Shown: positions 10,823-28,334 of the stretch, one piece after another
Layout of the letters: every line of letters begins with the position of its first letter
How positions within the stretch are numbered: position 1 is the first letter of the stretch
Assembly (NCBI GenBank): GCA_036785325.1
Contig: JAXIVH010000021.1
Location: 3,713,405 to 3,777,404, forward strand
DNA from: Urophycis tenuis
Lineage: Eukaryota > Chordata > Actinopteri > Gadiformes > Phycidae
Reading direction: 5' to 3'
Length of the DNA: 64,000 bases
Position numbers and translations under genes: made by a program
Notes under the pieces: model-generated
The model's input: the letters and a program-made list of their open reading frames with translations, nothing else
Told to the model about the DNA's origin: nothing
Database searches by the model: none

Positions 10823-12314
10823 GCGTGTGTCTTTGTGCATATGTGTGTGTGTGCCTGCGTGCGTGCGTGTGTGTGTGCCTGCGTGTGTGTGTGTGTGTGT
10901 TCTCAGAAGGTCCATTCGGTGAGAATCGGGTCTGTTTTAATGGTGATGGGGAGTCCTAAACGAGGCCTGATGTAGTTCTGCAGGGTTCTGGCCCAACACT
11001 CAAAAGCACAAAGTTTGAAGTCCCGGGGTTGGATGTAAACATGCACTCACATCGCCCTCTACAGGTTAAACAACAAAAAATGCTATTGCATGAGTCGAAC
11101 TTTGTTTTGGGTTGCCAGGCAACGTCACCCCCCCACACACACACACACACACACACACATCAACAATCCGATTGTAGTAAGAGGAGAGCAACATATCCCC
11201 TCCCCTAAATACAACACAAGTTTGTACCTGGAGTGTGTGTGTCTGGAGTGTGTACCTGGAGTGTGTATCTGGAGTGTGTGTACCTGGAGTGTGTGTGTCT
11301 GGAGTGTGTGTGTCTGGAGTGTGTGTACCTGGAGCGTGTGTACCTGGAGTGTGTGTCTGCATTGTGTGTACCTTGAGTGTGTACCTGGAGCGTGTGTACC
11401 TGGAGTGTGTGTCTACATTGTGTGTATTTGGAGTGTGTACCTGGAGTGTGTGTGTCTGGAGTGTACCTGGAGTGTATATCTGGAGTGTGTGTACCTGGAG
11501 TGTGTGTCTGCATTGTGTGTACCTTGAGTGTGTACCTGGAGTGTGTGTCTGTATTGTGTGTACCTGGAGTGTGTACCTGGAGTGTGTGTCTGTATTGTGT
11601 GTACCTGGATTGTGTGTCTGTATTGTGTGTACCTTGAGTGTGTACCTGGAGTGTGTGTCTGTATTGTGTGTACCTTGAGTGTGTACCTGGAGTGTGTGCC
11701 GGAGGCCCCGTTCCCGCGTGGCGGGCGGTTCAGTTCTCCGTTGGGCGCCAGGCGCCGTGCGTGACGCGGCGTGTCTCCGTGTGGTTCTGCAGAGCGAGGA
11801 CAAGGTGAAGCCGGTGCGCGTGGTCCCGGGCCAGCTGCAGGCCCTGGAGCACGTGGTCCGGCAGGCCTACTTCCCCCGGGAGAGCGTGGCCGTGCTGGAG
11901 GCCTTCATGTCCCGGTAAGGGCCGGACCGGTTCTGACGGGCGGCCGGGCCGAACCAAGGTATCCCCCTTCCCCTAGAGGACTCCACTCACGGCCCGAGCC
12001 CCCCCCCTGCTGGGGGTCACGGCACACTGATGTCAAACGTAAACGTAAACGCCACTGGGTGGACACTGGGGACTCCAGGGGGGGTGTTGGGCTCATCACA
12101 CACTGCTTTATTTAAAACTTGGTTTTATATTCGTGGGAATGGGGATATTCTTGCATTTTGTTTCCTTCAATGTTCAATTCCAGTGCCCGGATTGACATGT
12201 TTTTCTGACAATGCGTGTGATGGTCTCCGTAGCAACAGCAAGGCCCTGGAGACGTGTGATGGAGCGCGGAGCGGCCTACAGTCCACGCTACAGACACTCC
12301 AGTGTGAGAGCTGA
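3835..12314 (+). CDS. rangap1: Ran GTPase-activating protein 1
   Basis: Activates GTP hydrolysis by Ran; in vertebrates its SUMO-modified form is held at the nuclear pore by RanBP2-UBC9. Coding exons: 3835-3946, 4326-4453, 5057-5116, 6397-6576, 6710-6844, 7185-7343, 7485-7598, 7872-7971, 8118-8202, 8696-8894, 9060-9176, 10017-10122, 10677-10765, 11793-11914, 12233-12314; 1788 nt, phase kept throughout, 595 residues against 587 in human. Residues 1-357 are the leucine-rich repeat GAP domain (exons 1-9, for example LDLSDNAFGPDGV and MPQNGINHPG; the family's catalytic arginine lies in IAGRNRLENDGA in exon 5). Exon 10 encodes an almost pure Asp/Glu tract (about 358-424). Residues 425-595 are the C-terminal SUMO-acceptor domain; LIKSE puts the acceptor lysine at about 528 (human Lys524), split across exons 13/14. 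Start: first ATG after the acceptor at 3826, context CCAGATGGCG. Introns are rich in tandem repeats. Confidence 0.96.
5121..5697 (+). repeat. Minisatellite in RANGAP1 intron 3
   Basis: Tandem, imperfect copies built on the core CTACTCACTACAGTACAGCA, with longer-period variants containing CAGGCCGCTAGGAGCAGC. Degenerate single copies recur at about 6108-6215. It starts 4 bp after the exon 3 donor and ends in a (CAGA)n run. Confidence 0.9.
5698..5758 (+). repeat. (CAGA)n with retroelement-like tail
   Basis: A (GACA)n run leads into TACTTTATTGATCCCTGAGG and GAAATTG, a motif found scattered through teleost genomes as a retroelement terminus. The family is not certain from this fragment. Confidence 0.4.
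7974..8046 (+). repeat. (CA)n microsatellite at the RANGAP1 exon 8 donor
   Basis: About 36 CA units begin 2 bp after the exon 8 boundary, so the donor GTACAC is itself part of the repeat. Confidence 0.95.
8452..8482 (+). repeat. (CA)n microsatellite, RANGAP1 intron 9
   Basis: Fifteen or so uninterrupted CA units. Confidence 0.9.
9185..9828 (+). repeat. Compound CA minisatellite, RANGAP1 intron 11
   Basis: A higher-order array: blocks of (CA)n of variable length are separated by the conserved spacer CTCACGCATCTCAG, repeated more than a dozen times. It begins 9 bp after the exon 11 donor. Confidence 0.95.
10768..10902 (+). repeat. (GT)n/(CTGT)n microsatellite, RANGAP1 intron 13
   Basis: Mixed GT and CTGT units with GTGCCTGCGTGC interruptions; begins 3 bp after the exon 13 donor. 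Confidence 0.9.
11223..11697 (+). repeat. Minisatellite in RANGAP1 intron 13
   Basis: Imperfect tandem copies of TACCTGGAGTGTGTGTCTG with variants containing TGCATTGTGTG or TGTATTGTGTG. Stops are absent over long stretches in several frames because of composition only. Confidence 0.92.
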
Positions 12315-12433
12315 GTCTCTCTCTCTCGCTCTTTTGCTCTCGGCCTCTCTCTCTCTCTCTCTCTCACACTCTCTATCATCTCTCTCTCTCTCTCTCTCTC
12401 TCTTTCGCTCTCGCTCTCTCTCTCTCTCTTTCG

Positions 12434-12471
<38 letters not shown>

Positions 12472-13757
12472 TCTCTCTCTCTCTCTCTCTATCCCACACA
12501 CAACTACAATACGCCAGACTACGTATAAAGACGAACAATATTCAACCCCTTTGTACACTTGGAGCGCTTGCATACCTATGGACGAATGAAACTTGAAACA
12601 CACACACACACACCGTGTCCCTGGATGGACGGACAGAGGGACCCCAGTGGACAAACCCCCCCCCCCCCAGGAGCCACAGTTTCCTCGTTGGCCCCTGATC
12701 AGTGGGACTGGCCCGTGGGGGGCCCGGGGTGTTCTTTGCTGTGAGGGGTTTGTGTGGAGACCCCCTGACTTGAATAGGATCAGAACAACAGGCTGGCGCC
12801 TGGGAATACCTCTTCCTGTTGACCTCCGTGGCGTGACGGCGGCCCGCGGAGAACATGATCACATGACAAGTCTGTTGGCGATGTGCACCAATCACAAGCT
12901 CTGTGAATTAGGTAGCTCGTTTAAAAAAAAAAAAATCATTTCAGGGTACCTCCCTTTATTACTATTAACTTTTATTTTGTATTGATTGTTGAGTAAATGT
13001 ATTAAACAAAAACATAATAGGCAAAAAAAATCTTTAATATGTAAATGTGTGAATTGTGTGAACATGCAACAACAACAAAAGTTACAAAGGGACAAAAGTC
13101 TAAATTGACATTGGTTTGTTACAAATAAAAAAATAAGTTCTAACTATTGTGTCTAAAGGTTTCCCTAACACCACATTTACATTCCAGAATTTCAGCCAGC
13201 AGTTCAACCAGCCATTTGTTGTTGTTGGTCTTCTCTTTAACCAGCACGGAAATGTATAACGCATGTGTTAATTAGAATTGCGGGGGCCAGAAGAATGGGG
13301 TCAGCCCAGAAGAATGTACCAGCTGCGTGTCTGAGGCTACCGCTCGACCTCGCATCGCGGTAGTCAGCCCACCTTCGCCATCCCCTCCTGGGGTGCATGC
13401 TAGAGTCAAGGTGTCTGTGGAGGAGCTCTGCACATTGGGATGACGTTGGGCTGGACGCACTTTCAGCTTCAACGTATTAAGTTTTGGAAGTACTTTTTTT
13501 AATTTAATTTTATTTTTATTTTTTTTGAGGTAAGTGCGTTGTGATATTTATTCTGCGTGTAGAACCAACCTGTTTTGTGATTGATAGGTTAAACAAGATA
13601 AATAAAATGAATATGTTGAACTGCAAATAAATAGTTGTAATGGTGATGTAAAAGCGTTTTAGAAATGCATTTACATCGCATCACAAATTTAAATCGCAGT
13701 TGACCTCAGAGTGATGCTCTGTCTCTGAGGTTTTCTTCACATCTCCTGTTTGCACAG
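12315..13757 (+). other. RANGAP1 3' UTR and RANGAP1-CHADL intergenic region
   Basis: A (CT)n microsatellite occupies 12315-12492. Candidate polyadenylation signals AATAAA are at 13124-13129 and 13601-13606; I cannot tell which RANGAP1 uses. No further coding sequence is seen. The last bases (TTTGCACAG before 13758) look like a splice acceptor for the next gene, so the first CHADL exon may lie in this interval. Confidence 0.4.
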
Positions 13758-19786
<6,029 letters not shown>

Positions 19787-19958
19787 ATGTACCAAGGCTA
19801 ACAAATTATGCCTAAATCTGAGCTGTGATATACTGTATATTGACATGGTATGTACATTGTGATGTGAGCAGTAGCTGGACTTTAGATATTGTTGTTGTGT
19901 GATAAAGACTAAACCTCGTCTGGTTTTGAAGAGTGAAGCGCGACAAACTATTACACCG

Positions 19959-19964
19959 AATAAA
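19959..19964 (+). terminator. CHADL polyadenylation signal
   Basis: AATAAA 173 bp after the chadl stop codon, in the right orientation and the first such hexamer downstream. Confidence 0.55.
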
Positions 19965-20066
19965 CTAATTACTTCTGCTTCTTACTTGTTGTTGTCATGA
20001 CATCATAGATATATAATCTCATGCTGCAGAATGAGGATTTATTCACAATGTCAGCATGTGTAATAT

Positions 20067-20354
20067 GGTCCTACCTGATTAATGTATGGTCCAACCCAGG
20101 GGCGATTCTAGGTTCTGAATTTAGGAGGTGCTCGAACCTGGACTCAGCCCCCCGGAAGCCTCAGGGGGAGGGGGAGGGGATATTAGGGATTTTCACATTT
20201 CACAATCCATTGTGTATTTTTTTAACAGTCTAGACGGTAGAATATTAGATTTGAGGACGAAATGATAGGGTGGGCTAACTTTAAGGCAAGTTTTGGGTGG
20301 GCTTGAGCCCACCCAAAAGAGGTCTAGCTTGCGGCCACTGGTCCTACCTGATTA
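20067..20354. mobile_element. Possible insertion flanked by a 15-bp direct repeat
   Basis: GGTCCTACCTGATTA occurs at 20067-20081 and again at 20340-20354. The intervening sequence includes CAGGGGCGATTCTAGG near its left end and GCGGCCACTG at its right end, which resemble hAT-type ends, and a GTGGGCT/AGCCCAC inverted pair. A target-site duplication or a local duplication would both explain the direct repeat. Confidence 0.35.
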
Positions 20355-20590
20355 GTCGAGCAGGGGAGTCGTGTCTCACCGCATGTCTCCAGAAGGTGAC
20401 GGCAGTTAGGCCCTCACTAACCACTATAGGCCTGAATCGTACAATCAATGATCCAGAGGTCGTTACAGAACGCATTCATCCGTGTTTAGTAAGAAATATC
20501 TCCTGTGATAATCTATATAATCTAATAATGGAATCTAAATCTGTTTAATATATTAATTAAAACCATAGAATTACTTGAAGTAATCACAGC

Positions 20591-20662
20591 GGTTCTATGG
20601 TGTAATGGTTAGCACTCTGGACTCTGAATCCAGCGATCCGAGTTCAAATCTCGGTAGAACCT
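20591..20662 (+). tRNA. tRNA-Gln (anticodon CTG)
   Basis: A 72-nt cloverleaf: the 5' strand GGTTCTA pairs with TAGAACC at the 3' end; A box TGGTGTAATGG; anticodon arm CTGGA-CTCTGAA-TCCAG giving anticodon CTG; T arm CCGAG-TTCAAAT-CTCGG with a B-box-like GAGTTCAAATC. No intron and no encoded CCA, as is usual in eukaryotes. A TTTTT run (20665-20669) follows as an RNA polymerase III terminator. It lies alone between chadl and rbx1. The intact stems argue for a real gene and not a SINE head. Confidence 0.94.
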
Positions 20663-20664
20663 GA

Positions 20665-20669
20665 CTTTT
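20665..20669 (+). terminator. Pol III terminator of tRNA-Gln
   Basis: Five T residues three bases after the tRNA 3' end. Confidence 0.8.
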
Positions 20670-21313
20670 TACATCCTCGAGTCTTTACCATAACTCCATG
20701 TAATTACAATGTAGTGCGGTATTTGTTTAAAACAATCAAGATTTGTGAAATCGTGAATGTATCTCGATCATTTTATGTCGACCAAGATACGCACCTCCCC
20801 TTTAAACCCTGCAGCGCTGCTCGATGTGTTCACTGCATAGAGATAAATGCATAGATGCCGCCTTGGCTTTTGGATCGTACGTCATCGTCGCCGCCATATT
20901 GGAGAGGCCAAGACTGGCCTATAAATAAATACTAAAACGCATGAAAGTAAACGCGTGACCTGCGTTTTTTTCTGGATACGAAGCAGCATAACCTCTTCAT
21001 TTCTGAACCGATTTAAATCAGTCGTTTTAATTAATTGGTTTATGATCTACACGGGCTACAAAATGTATTGCATAAATGTATACTATACGATTAAACATGA
21101 ATACACAACGAATAATTGATATTGGTTGAGATGTAAACTTCATTGTGTTTTTTATCTAGATATACCGCAGCTCCCCCCTTATTTGCATTGGTTTCAGGGC
21201 CACTATTTGCCTCTCCAGTATGGCTGCCGGCCTCACGTATCGCAGCATCGGGTCGAAGCGGACTCTCTCTTTATGTCTACGCCTTACGATACACCGACCA
21301 CCCACCAGTCAAG
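20670..21313 (+). promoter_or_regulatory. rbx1: RBX1 upstream region and 5' UTR
   Basis: No coding exon. Contains CGTACGTCATCG (CRE-like, about 20876-20887) followed by GCCGCCATATTGG (about 20891-20903), which resembles the YY1/NRF-1-type motifs of housekeeping promoters. The transcription start cannot be fixed from sequence. Confidence 0.35.
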
Positions 21314-22702
<1,389 letters not shown>

Positions 22703-24375
22703 GAAAGATATTCTGCCTCCCAATTTTGCTCTTTATTTTTGGCCTGTGCAAACTTGCTGTTCATTTTATGTCCCAGACCTGGGGTCACAGTGAGTCTGGA
22801 CCTGCTCATGTTCAAACATTATTCTCATGTTATTTTAGGTCTGTTTCGAATACCTTTTTTTTTTTCTTTTTTTTTTAGTTTGCAATGTTGTAAATTAAAA
22901 TCAAATTAAATCACTGTTCTGACAAAACTGACTTGCTTATTTTTCTGCCAGTAAAGTGTCTTGAATCATACATGAATTCATCTCACATCATTTCATCAGC
23001 GTGTTTTGGATTGCCATTCAATGTGCCCACTGAATCCAGATAATGTACAGGAAACTGGCGTGCGTCTGTACATGAAATGTGTGTTGCTGTTTCATGCTCA
23101 GTTGATGGGGATGCTAGCTCGGTCCCAGCTGTATTCTGGAGCCATCATGGCGTTAATCCTTCAGCACAACAGCTTGTGAGGATTAGAGGCTCTACTTTGT
23201 GGCTGGCCGTGTGCCCTGAATTGACTACCAGGGCTCGTTCATATCAGTCAGGCTTCACTGGATATTTTTATATCCTTGAAGTAAAGCATTACCAGTCTCA
23301 ACATGGCATGCCATCATAGGTAAACATACTTTCAATATCCAGGTCATTAATTCCATGTCTATTACATTTGTGGGTAAGGGAATATTTACTCCTTGAATAT
23401 TACCAGTTTGAGTTTCTCTGGTGGCGTTGTCCATACCATTAGTAAGGGCTTGTAGCCTCAAACGCCAAAACTTGGGTATGGTTGAAGATGTTCAGAAGTG
23501 AAGTGAGTGAAGGGTCTCAATCTTGATTAGAATTGAACACATTTCGATCTGGGACATCACGCGCACAATTCATTAATATGCATAATGCACATATAAACCT
23601 AAATAAACATGACACTGTACAGCCATGTAATTACTGTACAAGACAACGAGTTGACAAACATTTAAAACCCAAAAGAATAAACAACTAATGATCATGTGAC
23701 AATCAAAATTTATTGTGATTATTCAGATACCAAAAACTTTTTTTTTTGCATTGAAAGAATAAACAAACCGGGAACATGTGGGTATTACAGTAAAGGAGGA
23801 AAACTATTAGAAAATATTGAGCTTGGATAGGAAAAAGAAAAATAAGTCAACAGGAAAATAATTTGTAAAAGTGCCTGCATTGGTGTTGGCCTGGTTGAAG
23901 TTAAGGTCCACTTATTGTCGGGGGGGAATAACATCTGAAATCATGGAGTCACAGGCTGACTACAACACACACAGGCCTGTGGTTATGAACAAGAGGGTGG
24001 GTGAGGTGGGTGTGGACAGTAGAAATGGACATCAGACCTTCTCTGCGACCCCACCCTGCAGTGAGCTCACCCGACGGCCCACAGTGAACAAGACCCTGCG
24101 CTGGATTCGGTAAGGTTATAGTTATCCATTAGGTCTCATCTTATTCTGCTCTTGGCAGCGCACCTTTTATAGTATAAACATTTTTTTTAGAGCATGCCTT
24201 CTTCAGTACCCGGTACCCAGTGTTTTGATGCACCCCACCCACAGCCCCAACTGATCCATACACAGTGGAATAAACATGTTAGCAAGCGTCTGCACAGCAT
24301 CCTCCTCTCCGGCTCTCTCCCCCTCTCTCTCTCTCTCTCTCTCCCCCTCTCTCGCTACTCCTGCTGCATCCCTTT
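22703..24375. other. Convergent RBX1-ST13 3' regions
   Basis: The two genes are tail to tail. No coding sequence is seen. Contains the RBX1 3' UTR (from 22703) and the ST13 3' UTR, which on the minus strand runs from 24375 down to an AATAAA at 23709-23714. A short CT run lies at about 24319-24350. Confidence 0.5.
23709..23714 (-). terminator. st13: ST13 polyadenylation signal
   Basis: TTTATT on the plus strand, AATAAA on the minus strand, about 660 bp past the st13 stop. Confidence 0.45.
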
Positions 24376-27300
24376 CTAGGGCTGCGGGGGGGCGCCGAAC
24401 TTGGCACTCAGCTTGGTGATGAGGGCCATTATCTTGGGGTTGCCCTGGTACTTGGCGATGTTGGCCGGGTTCTGGGCCACGTCCTGGAAGGCGTCCATGA
24501 CATCCTGATCCTAGAGGAGTCACACACAAGCAAGTAGGGTGTTAACGGTCAGGGACTGAAGAGCTAAATGGCGGCAGGGCTGATAACATACATACACAAC
24601 ATGACATAACATGGGGGAAATCATATTGGATGCTATTCCGGTAACGTGAGGAAACCCGTGTGAATGAGGCGCAGGTCAGGGAGACCAGCGCGATGCCGGC
24701 GTTCCGACTCACCTTCATGGCGTTCAGCACCTCCGGGTCGTTCAACAGATCCCCAATTCCAGGCATGCCGAAAGGAGCTCCGCCGGCACCTCCTGGGAAC
24801 CCACCCGCACCTCCTGGGAACCCACCCGCACCTCCTGGGAACCCACCGGCCCCTGGAGTAAAGATGGTGATGGAGCAGAAGGTGATGGAGCAGAAAGTTT
24901 TCTTTCTCGGCCCGGGAACACACTCCCAAACACGTCCTACTCAATAGAGGTTGTCATGTAGTCCGTTTCCACGGTGGCTTTAAGGGAGATCTTCCTCCAG
25001 GCTGATACAACGACCGTTTCAAGAGACGTCCCTGAACATCAACCAACGGGGCAGCTCGGTCTGAATCGGTGCTTTCCTTAGGTACTCACTTTGTCGTTGC
25101 AGTCGGGAAGTTGGAGAGCTCATTTAGCTGCACGAATGCCACCAGCTTTTAGTTTCAGCAACACTATTCTCTCCAATTAAGAACTGTGTTCAGGCTAAGG
25201 TATGTCAAGGCTGAGGTAAAAACAAAATAAAAAAAACAATGTGAGGAGGGTTGATAACCTACCTGGGAAACCTGGGAATCCTCCAGCTCCTCCTCCTCCT
25301 CCTCCTCCTCCTCCACCAGCAGCCTGCCGGGCCTCCTCCTCCTAGTAGAGATGCATGAGAAGAGAATAGAGAGAAGATGAGGACAATCCACCCCACCCCC
25401 CCTGCTTCATCCACCAGCAGCTTAGCAGTCCCGCTTGCTGCGGTCATGCTGAGTGGAGTCTGCCACCGGTGCACTTCAGTGACAGTGAATTTGGCGAAGA
25501 GTCCCAGTAAATTCCCGGGCGCCGTGCCGGGAGAACCCACCTTCTGAGCGCGCTCGTGCTCCTCCCTGGCCTTCCGTATCCTCTCCTTCTTGTCCTGGAC
25601 CTCCTTCTCCTCCCTCTTTCGCTGGTACTTGCGTCTGTGCTCGATGATCCTGTTGGCCTTGGGCTGGACCTTCTTCAGCATGGCCGAGGCGTTTTCGTCG
25701 TAGTCCAGTTTGCAGGCGGTGGCCAGGTCTTTAGCCGCCTCCTCCCAGTTCCCCAGGAGCCTGCAGCACAAGGGGGGGGGCTTGTTAACACGGTACTAGA
25801 CGGATGTATGTAGAGGGTCCCCAACATGTGAAGCAGCCTCTAGCGTTGTACACCACGGAGGTCTCATCCATAGGAACCTACATGTTGGCCTTCCCTCTCC
25901 ACTTGTAAGGCTGTGCGGAGTCTGGGTTGATGCTGATGGCTCGGTCACAGTCCCTCTTGGCTGCGTTGGGCTTCTCCATCTGGATGTAGACGCTGGCGCA
26001 CAGGAGACAGGGCGGTTAGATTCCCCGGGGCCACAATGCTGACCCCTGCAGAAGAGTTTTGCTGTAGAATGTTATGTGCGCGTGTCGCTGGTGGCTGCTT
26101 AGGCTTTCGCAGTGTGGTGCCAACACACAGCGACCTGATGGATGCAATAAATATCTTGGATCTTTAGTGTTTGTGTGTGTGTGTGTGTATACACATTATA
26201 TATATACTGTATATGGGCCGCTAGGGTGTAAAAAGATAAGCCAAAGACTGGTTCCTGGATGCTTCATTGGCCACAAGCCATGAATAGCCTAGCATGTTTA
26301 CCTCCTGCTTAGCAAAACAAACAGCTCAACTCACCTAGCGCGCTTAGCATACAGGATGGCTACGCAAGGGTTGAGCTTGATGGCGTCGGTGAAAAGCTCC
26401 AGGGCTTTGGCGAGGTCACCTGCACGGCGCCCAGGGACACGCAGCAAACACCACACACATGTTAGATCCTGCTCAACCGCCTGCCTTCATTTAGCCCCAG
26501 TAAACGACCAAAAAACACGCACCCTCTCCCAGTGCATTGATGGCCTCCACCTTCTTGTCGTTGGCCTGGTCCATCATCTCCTCCGTCACCTGATGGAGTC
26601 CAAAACAGTCGCTTCAGACAAACCGACATCTCAAGGCCGGGTGCCGCTCACTCGCCCCCCAATGAAGGGCTGCGGCGCGTATGAGAGAGGGAGTGGAAGA
26701 GCAAGGAAGGGAGACGGCATACCTCCAGGTTTTCAAAGTCTCCCATCTCTTGAGGTTCATCGGTGTCCGGCTCGATCACACCCTCTGTGTCTATTTCTGT
26801 CGGCCGGGGAGGGGGGAGAAGATCAGTGGGAATATGTTGCACGGTGGAGGTGCAGGATCAATGTGTGCATCAAAGTGCCCTTAAAGCTTTCAGTTGAATC
26901 TTAATGTTTGTCTCCGTGTCACGCCAGGCACTGCCAGGCGCCTGAGCTCTCGGGTGTCCATACCTATGTCACTCTCTTCCCCGGAGGAGCCTTCGGCGTC
27001 GTGGCCCGGGGCACTGGACGGTTTGGGACCGCATGGACAGCCACCCTGAAAGCATCCATGTGTTTGAACAGTTAGTACAAGGTGGGTAGACTGTGGATCA
27101 ACTCGTCACTGCCTTATTTGTTGCGCATGTTCGCAGTGATGATGTTGGGACTCGATGTAAAATGAAAGAAAAATCCAGAATATTTTTTTGGTTCACCTTG
27201 CACGAACCCTCAGTCTTTTTTGGAAGAGGAATTGATGCTCCCAATCTGAAAAGGATAATTCCATATGTAATGAATGTCCAAACATCTTTCAACAGATAGA

Positions 27301-27745
27301 CAGTTTCCCTCTTTAAAAAAAAAATCTAAAGCAAACAAACACTAGGTTGATTGTGTGAAGTTGAACTATTTGAATACTCAAATAGTTTAGGGACCCCCAA
27401 GACACAATGTCCTATAATATATTCCTGAATGGTTCATCCAATAACTAGTTCCATGCACAAATTTCCATGGCGCAACCACACGATGAATCTGCATTTTGTT
27501 AGCCACTTCTGCGGCATACCTAACGTTTACCAATGGGCGTGACTGCAGTATCTATTGCACCACATGCACAACAGTCAACACCGCGTTGAATCGGCGACAT
27601 ACATAAACAACATGAACTTCTAAAAGTGTACACACCCCTGCAACCAGGTCTTGAAGAACTGCATCTCTGGCAGGTGCAACACAGAGGAGTTGGATTGGCA
27701 TAACTGCACGAAGGCCTTCAAGTCCGATAGTTTCCGTGGGTCCAT
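24376..27745 (-). CDS. st13: Hsc70-interacting protein (HIP / ST13)
   Basis: Cytosolic co-chaperone that binds the Hsp70/Hsc70 ATPase domain and stabilises the ADP state. Exons in transcript order: 27636-27745, 27197-27245, 26964-27045, 26723-26796, 26523-26589, 26335-26419, 25882-25992, 25541-25760, 25263-25341, 24713-24852, 24376-24510; 1152 nt, 383 residues (human 369), phase kept. Residues 1-37 are the dimerisation region (MDPRKLSDLKAFVQLC). An acidic linker holds GVIEPDTDEPQEMGD, as in human. TPR repeats occupy about 106-240 (ALELFTDAIKLNP, DCDRAISINPDSAQPYKWRG). A charged helix (EHRRKYQRKREEK) leads to a Gly-rich part with three GGFPGGA repeats and eight consecutive Gly. The end is the STI1/DP domain (DLLNDPEVLNAMK, AFQDVAQNPANIAKYQGNPK). 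Odd: the linker has Cys at about 52, 56 and 58, not seen in human. Head-to-head with xpnpep3. Confidence 0.96.
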
Positions 27746-27823
27746 TCTATGTCCCTGGATGCAGCCTCGAGGTGCTGCTGCTGAACGGGGAAGCAAGCAC
27801 ACACACATCCGTCACACGTGGGA

Positions 27824-27826
<3 letters not shown>

Positions 27827-27887
<61 letters not shown>

Positions 27888-27899
27888 CACGCGCGCGCT
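27827..27899 (+). repeat. (CA)n-(CG)n repeat in the ST13 5' region
   Basis: GCGCACACAC... followed by ACGCACGCGCGCGC: alternating purine-pyrimidine throughout, about 80-150 bp upstream of the ST13 ATG. Confidence 0.92.
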
Positions 27900-28103
27900 A
27901 GCTAATACTGTTTGGCTACACGTCCACCGCTAACTACATTTAGCTTAATTTGACGATTAATACCTGCGTCGGATGAGTGAGCGAGATAGCGTTCTAAAAA
28001 AATAAAAATAAAACCAACACTTCGCATAAACTATAACGAAAGTAAACAAAGACTCCGATATCTGCGCTTAGCTTGTCTTGGACGACACATTACGAGATTG
28101 CTG

Positions 28104-28116
28104 GAAGATTCTGGAA
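28104..28116 (-). promoter_or_regulatory. st13: Heat-shock element (three inverted nGAAn units)
   Basis: GAAGATTCTGGAA: GAA, TTC and GAA blocks alternate with 2-bp spacing exactly as in the canonical HSF1 site. It lies about 360 bp upstream of the ST13 start codon and about 220 bp upstream of the XPNPEP3 candidate start, so either gene could use it. The element is nearly symmetrical; the strand given refers to ST13. Confidence 0.6.
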
Positions 28117-28334
28117 ATGTCTCAGCCCGTGACGATGTGATTATTTGTCGCATTCAAGCCGCACACGAGCGAGTAAGATGAAGAGTTGCAATTATAAGTC
28201 CAATCAAAATTATTTCAACCATGGATATTCTACCTGTGTAGAGGGTGAAGTTGGTTGCGACTGAGATGAATAACTGCAGAAGGTGCACACTCGATGACAC
28301 GCTACGGTGTGACGCCGAACCTGACGCTTGTGCT

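Larger units (their letters stand above)
27746..28334. promoter_or_regulatory. Bidirectional ST13/XPNPEP3 promoter region
   Basis: About 590 bp between the ST13 start codon and the candidate XPNPEP3 start. It holds ST13 5' UTR sequence, a long CA/CG repeat and a heat-shock element. The same head-to-head arrangement exists in human. Confidence 0.55.

Noticed and set aside
11066..11803. Long Cys/Val/Trp or Thr/His frames over the RANGAP1 intron 13 array
   Set aside because: Produced by the minisatellite; no splice or start context.
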